A stretch of DNA of 64,000 bases from NCBI GenBank assembly GCA_023935145.1, contig CM043699.1:59846638-59910637 (forward strand), given 5' to 3'. Origin of the DNA: Bretschneidera sinensis. Taxonomy: Eukaryota; Streptophyta; Magnoliopsida; Brassicales; Akaniaceae. The position numbers were made by a program, and so were the translations under genes. Below are positions 31,370 through 41,900 of this stretch, in pieces. Below the pieces are notes generated by a model that ran no database searches, was not told the origin of the DNA, and saw only the letters and a program-made list of their open reading frames with translations. The stretch's first letter is position 1. Each line of letters begins with the position of its first letter.

Positions 31370-33357
31370 TTACACAAAATAAAAAAATTACAGCAGTGTC
31401 TAAGTCCTTAAAGGGACGACCCCCCTTCGAGTGCAACCACACCCATGGACCTAGGCTCGATTGCCTTCTCTTTGTCGTCACCGGTGTCGCCCATAGCTCC
31501 CTCGTCATAGCTAGAGCCTCCCAGCTCAAGGCTCGAGAATTCAACCCCTAGATAAAGGGCCTCAACCTTCTTCTTGTGTTTTGTTTCAGAAGCCTTCGAA
31601 GAATTACTAGCTGACCTTTTCCACAATGGCTTCCCGATAAGAGGCAGAGTCCCTGAAAGAGGCTAAAGCCTCCTCCATAGCCCTTTTAGTGGCATCGGCA
31701 TTTTCTTCCTTTGCCTGTCGCTTCGAATCAATAGCAGGATCCTTCCCGGCCCGCAAGGCATCCCCGGCTAGGCACAAAGCATCCCTCTCCCTCGCAGCCT
31801 TTACCTTGGCCTGATCCGCCCTTTTTAGGGATGCTTGGAGCTGCTAGACAAGCTCGTGGCTCTTGTCTAGCCTCTATTGACATCAACCTAGCTTCTCTAC
31901 TATTTCTAGGCTCCGACATAATAGCACTCCAAGGAGCACACCAGACTGAAACAAAACACAAGTGTCATTAGCTAAAACAAATAATGAGAAAAAGCCTAAG
32001 GAAACAGAAGAATGGGGATTCTTACCTGAGAAGTCATTGTCTTGGCTGCAGAACAAAACACCTCGATTGGCTTTCGAGAGAGCTCAAGCATATCTTGGGG
32101 CAGGATCCCTATGATGAGATACTCTCGAGTCACCCGTGGATGGGTGAAGACTGAGTCATCCACCTTCAGAGCCTAGTTAGGCGTGAAAACCCTGGCCACA
32201 AAAGGGGCACCTCTAGACTAGGATGAGGCCTAGAGCGGCTCGGATGAATGCATGACTAGGGAAACCGTCGGTTCGGGGGAAGATTCCAAGGGACTCTCCA
32301 TAGCGATAGGCACAGGGGAGGAAGACCACGGTCTCTGCCCAGAACGAAAAAGCACAAGTGTGAGTACTAGGTCAAAACATAAAGGAAAAAGTAAAGCATA
32401 ATATTAAGAAAGGATAAAACAGAAGGGCATAAATTAAAATCAGAAACTACGAGATTACTGTGCTCTAAGCTTGCTTCAAGGCAGCTGGGGCAGAGGCCGC
32501 GCCTTGTGCGACCACCATTTCTCTTAACGTCTTGTGCTCTCGGTGCAACTTCTTACACTTGCCCGTATAGTCCAGACTCTAGCTGAGAGGGACTTGGAAG
32601 CTCTCTTCACTATGGACGAAGAAAAATGACTTCTTTCATTTTTTGATTGAAGAATGCATCATCTTCAGCAGTCTTCTCTTCGCCCTCGAACTGACCACTA
32701 CCCATTCGGTCTGCGCATGCTTGCTTATTTGGAAGTTGGCTTTAAAGACATCTATATTCATCAAGCCACCCACCTCCGTGCACATGCAGATAAAGGCCAT
32801 GATAAAGGGTACCGAGTTGGGCACTAGTTGGCATAGTACTATATCGAAATACCTCAGCACTGCGTAGAAGAAGGGGTAGAGGGAAAACCTAAGCATGGTC
32901 TTTATATGTTGTTTATAGACACACAACTTATAAGGCACGCGGCTCGAGAGGGCATCATATGCCCTCTCCCTAACCTCTGCTGGCCTAAGGTGTACTTCCC
33001 CGGAATACGGTACACCCTCCTAATAACTTCAAGTTCCTCCTCCCCCACGATGCTGGGCACGAAGTTGGCTGCGTACCACAATTGAACTCTTTCTTTGACC
33101 ACCATATCCCCCCTCACCTCGGCTAAGGTTCTGTCAACCTCGTTCTCACCTTCAGAAGAGGAGTCTTCTTCCTCTCCCTTCTCCTCCCCAGACATGTAGG
33201 GAGCCATGGCAAATGGTCCCTTCTACGTAACAATCTCCTCCAAGGACTCATCCCCACTGAAGAATAGGCCCATGGCCTCCTCCAACTCTCTAGACAGATC
33301 ACCGTTGTCTTCACTACCACTACTAGCCCTATCATGAGATCTATCTACCGAAGACAT
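31370..33357 (-). pseudogene. Antisense ORF of a Tat-type element (E6)
   Basis: On the strand opposite to pol, a broken long ORF starts at ATG 33357 (MSSVDRSHDRASSGSEDNGD). It has acidic and serine-rich stretches (GEEKGEEEDSSSEGENEVDR), then VYRIPGKYTLGQQRLG. After a frameshift near 32940 it gives LRFSLYPFFYAVLRYFDIVL and QLVPNSVPFIMAFICMCTEV, and finally a charged tail (31626-31408). One TAG lies near 33225. Tat-lineage elements are known to carry an extra ORF in antisense between pol and the 3' LTR; its function is unknown. Similarity to the plant-transposon domain of that ORF (R-L-P-F-x-x-F/Y...P-N-x-W) is judged by eye. Confidence 0.65.
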
Positions 33358-33463
33358 GATGAGAGGGTAGGAAAACTCACTAAAAATCCATGACTACTCT
33401 GAGCAAGTGATCACAACCACAGCCTTGATATCCTCTCCGCGAATGTGCCTTATACAATCTCCA

Positions 33464-34035
33464 CCCAACGTCTCTAAGGCTGAGCATATTAACTGCTGCT
33501 CAAATGCTATGCCCAACGTCTCCAAGGCCGAGCATATTGACTGCTGCTCAAATGCTCGGACCAACGTCTCCAAGTCCGAGCATATTTACTACTACTCAAA
33601 TGCTCAGACCAAGTATTGATTGCTGCTCATATGCTCGGCCCAATGTCTCCAAGGCAGAGCATATTGACTGCTGCTCAAATACTCGGACCAACATCTCCAA
33701 GTTCGAGCATATTGACTGCTGCTCAAATTCTCAGACCAATGTCTCCAAGGTCGAGCATATTGACTGCTGCTCATAAGCTCAGCGCAACATCTCTAAGGCT
33801 GAGTATATTGATTGCTGCTCATATACTCGGCCCAACGTCTTCAAGGCTGAGCGTACTGATTGCTGCTCATATGCTCGGCCCAACGTCTCCAAGGCCGAGC
33901 TCCAAGGCTAAACATATTGACCGTTGCTCATATGCTCAGCCTAATATCTCCAAGGCTGAGCATATTGACTATTGCTTGAACTAAGGTCCCCAAGACTGAG
34001 CGCACTAATTGCTCCTCAGAAACGCTTGGTCCGAC
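33464..34035. repeat. 48-49 bp tandem array in E6 3' region
   Basis: About eleven imperfect units of 'ccaacgtctccaaggccgag' + 'catattgactgctgctcaaa' + 'tgctcgga'. Unit 4 is truncated (33609-33638), and the unit near 33890 has an extra internal duplication. Each unit contains GAGCAT...ATGCTC in inverse, so it could fold as a hairpin. Short reading frames across this region are artefacts of the repeat. Confidence 0.9.
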
Positions 34036-34102
34036 ATCCCACAGGTCGAAGCCCTACAATGCTTCCTCGAAGCACACAAATGTACTTGAGGAAGTGGGGG
34101 CC

Positions 34103-34580
34103 TGTGATACAGCCAATAAAGTCACCACCAATTGACTGTTAACACGTGGAACAACTTCCCTTCAGTAGCAAAACGACACGCGGAGCGGGCAGTTGACGCA
34201 ACCGTCATCACTCGCAAAAGTGTAAGCATGATTAAAGGGACTGAGCCCCTTTTTAACATGCGATAGGAACCTTCTGGCGGAGAAGCAAGATCTTAGGGAT
34301 CTCACCATTCTAGTCACGTGACCAGCTCGTCTCAGAAACCCTCTAAAAAGCCCAAAGGTATGCAAAACCAAACCATCTTCAATTTCAAGATCATTTACTG
34401 AAAACACTAGTATCATAATTCTCTCAATTTCTCCAATACTTTACACTGACAAAAGCATCGGAGTGTCCTCAGAAGCATCCCCCCTCTCCTCCGGTGACTA
34501 TCTAGTTCACCTCTATTTTCTTATACAGACCCCCCTAAAGCACTGACTTCCAGCTCAGCAAAATATTTCAGGCATCAACA
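34103..34580 (+). repeat. 3' LTR of E6
   Basis: 478 bp, TGTGATACAGCC ... GGCATCAACA, preceded by the polypurine tract GAGGAAGTGGGGGCC. No TATA was recognised with confidence. The 5' partner is absent. The boundary is based on TG/CA ends and the purine tract. Confidence 0.7.
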
Positions 34581-35780
34581 ACATGCATGAGCTACTTAAT
34601 CATTATAAAAGAACAAAAACATAAATTAAGAGAGAATGCAATTACTTATTCTAGAAAAATTTAAAAAAAAATTACTTGGAGAAACCCGAGACCCATGATG
34701 CATGAAACCCCATTTTTTAGAAATTTTACTAGCGTGGTAATTCTATAGTGGTACCATGTGTTGATAACAAGTGAAATAATTTATCAATACTTAAATCTTT
34801 TAAATATATGAGTGACTATATCTCATCCTTTGGTTTTTTTTTTCTTTGTTAATGATGTGTCATATTATTGTTACAAGTAAAGGAGATGTTTTTTTTTTTT
34901 TGATTTAGAGGTGAAGGATGAAGCTAAACCTGTGGTGTTTGTTTTAGTTGATGGAATCAGGAAGTTCATGGATTAGCAAAAGACAAGGAGAAATTTGGTC
35001 AATGGAGATGGTTGTAAATTCAAAAATAATAAAGGATAAAATGGTCTTTCACAAAATAAAGAAATTTTCATCGGATTAAATTGACGATGTGATATAATAC
35101 ATCTAAAAAATGTTAAGGATAAAATTGATTCAATTGAACAATCAATGACTATTTTGATACTCAATTCTAAATTAAGGTAGCAATCATACTTTTAACCCTT
35201 AAATCTGATAGATTTTTTCACCCGTGTGCATTTATGTGGAAAAAAACATGTTTTCTTATGATAATAATTTGACAAAATGACTTCCATGATTTTGTTACAC
35301 ACGTAAAAATCTGTTAGATTTATTCAGATGATTCGACGAATGGATTTATATGATATTCAAATTATTAAAAAGAGAGTTTTAATAGATTTCAGGGTAATAA
35401 TTAAAGATTTTATGTTTAATTATAAAAATACTTTGTGGTTAATTGTATTTTCAAATAATATCTTGAGGTTTTTTGTGATAACAAATATCACGGTTGATTC
35501 TATTTTTAAAAATTACTTTAAAATTTTTTTAGATAAAAAATATCATTTTTATTAGTAAAAAATAATCTGCTTATGTTACAAAAAGAAATGATATGAATTA
35601 CAGGCTATTTTAATGAATTAAAATAATTTTAACGATAGATTGAATATAACCAAAGCATATCATAGGATTTTGCAAAAAATTTTGATAATAAAATTTATGT
35701 AGTCGATTAAGTTTGATTCGATCAACCTTTATCGTACCTTTGCATTAAATATTTCACACCATCCATCGTATCCCATGTAA
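34581..35780. other. AT-rich intergenic region upstream of MEX1
   Basis: No gene, RNA gene or recognisable transposon. T-runs occur near 34838 and 34890. Short reading frames here are AT-rich and without family features. Confidence 0.6.
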
Positions 35781-35943
35781 CACAAACGTACTAAAGCAAC
35801 AAATATCTATAAACTCTACACGTGTCACCTTGATATTCGACCATTGGCACGTCTGCCCAATCTACAGTGCACTTTCTCTTCATTCTCTGCTACAAATCTC
35901 TCTCTCTATCTCTCTCAGTCTCTCTAGTCTCATTTGAATTTCA
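35781..35943 (+). promoter_or_regulatory. Likely core promoter and 5' UTR of MEX1
   Basis: CTATAAA at 35807-35813 is a candidate TATA box. A palindromic G-box CACGTG lies at 35819-35824. The region before the ATG is a CT-rich stretch (about 35895-35935), common in plant 5' UTRs. The start site is not determined. G-boxes are bound by bZIP/bHLH factors in light- and clock-controlled plant genes; that this one works is inference. Confidence 0.5.
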
Positions 35944-38900
35944 ATGGCTGTAGTGGTGCCGTTAGCTTGTAAAGCACCTGGAGATCGTTCTTTAATATAC
36001 CCGAACTACCCCTACTCTTCTCATTCTGTTCCACTCAAGTCCTTTTCTTTGACGTTGAAGAATACTAGTAGTAGTAATCATCAGGGCGTTTTGTTTTTGA
36101 ATCAGTGTTCATTCGGTTCGCTTCATCGCCGACTCAGTCCGATTCTTGCTCTTGACTCGGACGTCCCTCACCCTCTTCACCAGGTAATTCATGAAACATA
36201 AAAACATTGTATTCATTGACCGTTAATTTTATACTTGAATTATCTAATAAAAGTAAGGCTATGTTTGGCCCCTGAGAAAATGCATCCAAGAACATGAAAA
36301 TGGGGGAGCACAAGTAATTAGTTGTAGTTTAATGGGTTTTTAGTTTCCTTTTTTTTTTCTTCTAGAAATTAGAAAACCTTTCGGTGATTTAGTTTCATTT
36401 CTTTTGGTTTCCCTGTGTTTTCTTGACAAATAAAGGGCGCACTGAGGTAAAACCTTGATTTGGATAAAATGACATTTTACTAGAGCATCAGTTTAATTAA
36501 CAATTTTGGAAAGCCCAAAAATAGTATAAATAAGAATTTTATATATTGAGCTGAATATTTACTCGTCTAAGTTTGATTTGTCCAGCTTAAAAGCTAATGG
36601 TGGTTTTTTTTTTTTTTGTTGGATTTTTAAAAGGGATCGGCGAACATTAAGAAAAATAAGAGCTACGAGCAATGGGATTCATTGACGGCTAAGTTTTCAG
36701 GTGCATCAAATATCCCATTTCTGCTTCTGCAACTGCCTCAGATCATCCTCAATGCTCGTAATCTTTTAGCGGGAAACAAAACTGCCCTTTTGGCAGTCCC
36801 ATGGCTGGTACTGCTTTGCTGCAGCTCCTTAATTTTTCTTAGTATTTTTGTTTTTGTTTCATCTGTCTACATATATATGCACATACACATACAAACAGAC
36901 TAACAAACATAAGTATTATATATGGTGTGTATATATATATTCCTTTTGCTTTTGCGAACGAATTTTAAATGGTTGAGACAACATAGTTTTTTTAAAAAAG
37001 ATTCTTTTAGGAATAATATAGAAATCAGCCAGAGTGATGCAAGGGATGTCAGCCTAAGTAAAATTTTTTTTTTTGTTTGTTGGCACAAAATTAGAGCATT
37101 TGGAATTGCAATCAGGTGGAGCAGAGATCATCATCTCTATGTTTCTAGTTTAGAAGATCTTAAATTCTATTTCTATGTAATTTGTTTTTTCAGAATATTC
37201 CTTCTTTTATGTGAAGTTACATAATGAGAGCCACTATATTATAATGATCTCGGGCTCTATGTTATGGATTATGTTCATTCAAAAAGCTTTCAATGTTTTA
37301 TCCTCTAATGAAGTATGAAACTCATCAAGGGGATAAATGTAGTTCCATTAGGCTCAGTTGATAGAAACTTTGGTGATCTTGGGTCTATCTTATGGATTCA
37401 AAATATTATTTATTTTCTTTTCTTGCATTTTTTCATCAACACTATCAGGTATGGTGTTTCAAAACTGATGAAGGTAATGTTTTAAATGCAGGGGATGTTT
37501 ACTGGTTTACTTGGGAACCTTTCCTTGCTTTCATACTTTGCAAAGAAGAAAGAAAAGGAGGCAATTGTAGTGCAAACATTGGGAGTGACTTCCATTTATG
37601 TGGTATTTACGCAGCTTGCAATGGCGGAAGCTATGCCTTTGCCTTACTTTGTGATCACTTCAATTGTTGTGGCAGCAGGTCTTATTTTAAATTTCATGAA
37701 TTACTTTGAAATGCTTAATGCTGCAATCTGGCAATTTTGGGAAGATTTTATTACTATCGGTGGACTATCAGTCCTTCCCCAAGTAATCTCTCTCTCTCTC
37801 TCCCTCCACAAACACATAACAGCACGTTTACAAATTAGTGGATAGGAATACTCATAGTCTTTAACCCATTTATTATAAATACAGATCATGTGGTCTACAT
37901 TCGTCCCATATATACCAAACAGTATCTTACCTGGGGCCATAGCTTTTGTCGTAGCTGTAGCAGCTGTTATTATGGTAAGTTTTACATTATCTATGGATTT
38001 TTGTTCTACTTTCAGTCGTGTTAATGAAATCAGATTTGATCCTTTAAGAATATTAGGAAGAAATTTTGGCATTGTATCATTTAGCTTTGTGCATTCTGAT
38101 ACTATTAGAACAGGAACTCTTTTCGAGATTAGCAATATGAACCTATAAAAACGAAGATGGTCAAACTCTCTAATGAAAACTGTGTGGTTAACACTGATAG
38201 GAAAAGTGTGGAATTTATTGTTGTTCACCTTGATTAAACATTTTTGTGATTGATCATAGGTAACAAGTGAGCAATTATATTGAGACCTCTTTACCTGAAA
38301 AGTGATTCTACCAAGTAGTTCAAGGTGAATTGGATTGTAACTCACTTATCAGATGCTCTTTAGTTAATTGAGTATCTTTGGGCATGAAATCTGCCTTTTT
38401 TTTTCTTCACATTATTGACCCCTGTTTTAGAGTCAGTAAATCAAAACAGCCTTAAAAGAATCAGAAGCTCTATATATAAAAAAAAAAGAAAAAGGAGTGC
38501 TATAATGGTGATACTCATATGCACATTGCAAAGAAAATCTCATCACGCTACAGTCTATTGTTATGGCCTTAAAGACATAGTACTAATTCTTGGCCTGAAA
38601 ACATCTGTTAAATTTGGGATTAAGTTATTCATCTCCAGCACATTAACTTTGCACAAAATCGTGAGGAGAGCTTATTTCTGGTGTCAAGTGTGGTCAACTT
38701 GGGATCATAAACAATTATATTCAATAGTGAAATTCAATAAGATTCCGTGACATAATGTTATGCAATGTTACCAACCTCACTTCACCAAACAAGCAGTCAT
38801 CCAATTCAGTGCTGAATGTAGCATGCCGACTCTTCTGCATGTTTGGCTGATACTTTGTGGATGTTAGCATGATGCCCCTAAGTTCTCCCTAGTTGCTACT

Positions 38901-41900
38901 TTTGATTTCTGAGCATTATGGTTCAAACTCTTGTATTATTAAGGAATACAACTTTTGTTGTCTTTAAAGATTACATAAGGACATTGTGGTGATGAAAAGG
39001 ATGACTTGAGAGAAGTTTCATTGATTAAAAGGATAACACATAAGTAATGACTTGATTGAAATATATAGCCAGTTAGAATGTGATGAACTATTGCCCATGG
39101 CCATGTTTATGTTTGCATTTAAATAAAAGCAACATAAGACATTTATATGAGTGGCCTTGTCCTTGGACTTATCTTTACCCTGGAGAGGATCTCATAAGCT
39201 GGAAGGCAGCCCTGTGTAGATTCGTTTAATCGCTATCTTCTTGCTGCCTTGTAGTTAGCTAAGTTTGCTGAATAGTATCATAGATGTGAAAAGATTAATT
39301 TTCTTCTGTTTTTGTAATTGGTCCCTGTAAGTACCCTTAACCCTGCACATTGGGTGGTAGGTCTGGAGAGTTCCATAGTAAATTTTCTCTGAATTGGGGG
39401 GTTTTTATTTTTGTCATATTTTTATCTGCATTAGATCCTTTGTATATTGAAAGTGGTTTCAAGATTAGGTTGTCATTTTCACAATGGATAGCTTGGGGTT
39501 CATCTCATAAGATAGAGATTTAAGCTTTTGAATATCTAGCCGTTCTTTTGTTCTTATTTGAACTGGTACATAAAAGTAAGCATTCCTATTTAGGTTGATT
39601 TATTTATTTAACTTACAGCTGCTAAGATTTGCAGGCACGAATGGGAAAACTTTCAGAGAGAGGGGTCAAATTTGTTGGAGCGATATCTGGATGGACGGCG
39701 ACATTTCTTTTCATGTGGATGCCTATTTCCCAGATGGTAATGTCTGTTGATGCTTCTGTTTTGAAACTTTTGCATATCAAACGGATACTGTTCTGAGCGC
39801 ATCTCTGACTGAGCATTGTGCTTCCTGTTCAGTGGACAAATTTTCTGAATCCTGACAACATCAAAGGCTTATCAGCTATCTCAATGTTGCTTGCTATGAT
39901 TGGAAACGGACTTATGATCCCGCGAGCACTATTTATTCGGGATTTCATGTGGTAATGATCTTCTCCCATGAGCACTATTTATTCACTTTGTTCAAATCAT
40001 ATATGCAAAAGGAGATGGGAACAAATGTGTACTAACATGAGAGTCGAAGTTTGCGCACAAAGATTAGGCACTAACTTTGATAAGCTTGTGGGACATGCGG
40101 CTGTTAGAGTTGGTTAATTCCTTTGTGTGTTCTTTTTCAATCTCCTATGTCTTCAGGGGTCTCTTCAAGGGTGGGGATTTGATTTTGACGGGTGTTTATA
40201 GTCCTAGAGAGGATAGTAATAAGTCTTTTCTGGGAAGAGTCGGTGGATATTAGGCATCGTTGGCAATTCCCTTGGGTGGTTGGTGGCGATTTTAATGTAG
40301 TTCTTTTTTCCTAAAGAGAGGTCGGGAGGGAATCTTGAAACCAGATCCATGAGGGAGTTTTTAGATTTTGTGAGGGCTAATGACCTTATTGATTTTCCAT
40401 TATTAGGGGGTTCCTTTACCTGGTCGAATTTTAGATGTTCCCCTTCTTTCTCAAGAATAGACCGTTTCCTTGTGTCTGCTTGTTTGGAAATCCAGTTTCC
40501 TGCCTTGATCCAAAAACTTCTCCATCGGCCTTTGTCTAATCATCACCCGATCATTCTTAAAGTTGGAGGCTTGATGAGGGGTCCGATGCCTTTTCGGTTT
40601 GAGAATATGTGTTTGAAGGTTGATGGGTTTTGTGATATTGTCAAGGTCTGGTGGGAGGGTGTAAATTGTAATGGGGTGGCTAGCTTTGTGGTGGCTAAGA
40701 AACTGAAAAGATTCAAGGAAGAAGTGCAAAAATGGAACAGAGAGTCCTTTGGTAATATTAACGCAGCTATTAATGCTCTTGTGGGTGAAATTAATGGATT
40801 TGATGAAAAAGAGGTTAGAGAGGGGCTTTTAAGGAGTGAGTTTGATAGAAGGATGGTTGCTAAAGAGGAGTTGGCTAAGCTCGTTTCTATGGAGGAAATT
40901 TCTTGGAGACAAAAATCTAGAGAGTTGTGGTTTCGGGAGGGAGATAAAAACACAAGTATTTTCATTGTATGGCTAATGCTCATTGGAGATTTAATTTTAT
41001 CAATTCCATTGAGGTGGATGGGATGGTGTTCAAGGAGGAGGGGGATATTAAAAGGGTCATTAGTGGGTTTTATGAAAATCTTTAGAAAGAGACTTGTGGG
41101 AGTACACCGAGGCCGAATTTAGACAGGTTGAACTTCTCTATAATTGATCAGTCCGATGTAGTGTGGCAAGAGAGGCCTTGTTTTTTGAGGAAGAAATTGT
41201 GGGAGCTCTCCGGGATTATGAAGGAGATATAGCCCTAGGTCTCGACGGTTTCACAATGGCTTTCCTAGCTCATAATTGGGAGGTGGTAAAGAGGGACATT
41301 CAGTTATTTGAGGAGTTTCATTCTTCGGGGGAGTTTGTGAGTAGCCTAAATGCCACTTTTGTCACTTTGGTTCCTTTAAAGAAAGGAGCGTTAAACATTA
41401 GAGATCAGGCCTATTAGTCTTGTTGGTTGTATCTACAAACTCTTATCTAACGTGATATCTTCTAGATTGAAGGGAGTTATGCGGAAAGTGGTGAGTCCTA
41501 TGCGGAAAGTGGTGAGTCCTATGCGGAACGCTTTTATAGAAGGAAGACAAATTTTGAATGAGGATTTGGTTGCCAACGAAGTGGTGGATTCTCAGCTAAA
41601 GAATAGAAGGGGCGGGGTTATTTGCAAACTTGACATGGAAAAGGTGTTTGACCATATTTGTTGGAGCATTGTTATCTATTTATTGAAGTGTATGGGGTTT
41701 GGGAAAAGATGGTGCAAGTGGATTTTCAACTGCATGTCTTCTAATTCCTTTTCCATTTTGGTTAATGGGTGTCCTTCGGGATTCTTTCGAGCTTCTAGAG
41801 GTTTAAGACAAGGTGATCCTTTGTCTCCTTTCTTATTCACCTTAGTTATGGAGGCTTTTAGCAAGATGTTGGTTAAAGGGGTAGTATGAACTTCTTGACT

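Larger units (their letters stand above)
28487..34580 (+). mobile_element. E6: internally deleted Tat-like Gypsy element
   Basis: Order on the plus strand: gag tail, protease, RT start, RNase H, integrase tail, antisense ORF (minus), tandem array, 3' LTR (34103-34580). No 5' LTR or PBS is present; the element begins abruptly beside the E5 LTR. Two internal deletions remove the RT palm and most of the integrase core. The peptides and the antisense ORF place it in the Tat lineage, the same as E3. Confidence 0.82.

Noticed and set aside
33504..33984. Plus-strand ORFs of 70-122 codons, rich in Ser and Ala
   Set aside because: Translations of the 48-49 bp repeat; repeated peptides simply reflect the array.
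33464..34035. CRISPR-like array of regular repeats
   Set aside because: The units are head-to-tail without unique spacers and the context is a plant retrotransposon 3' region; it is a minisatellite.
37701..38345. 214-codon minus-strand ORF
   Set aside because: It overlaps MEX1 exons 3-4 and introns in antisense, has no family features, and its codons follow the antisense of a conserved gene.
39924..39984. 15 bp repeat as the target duplication of the LINE
   Set aside because: The copies are only 46 bp apart and both lie left of the LINE.
40543..40983. 146-codon minus-strand ORF
   Set aside because: Antisense shadow of the LINE endonuclease/RT region.
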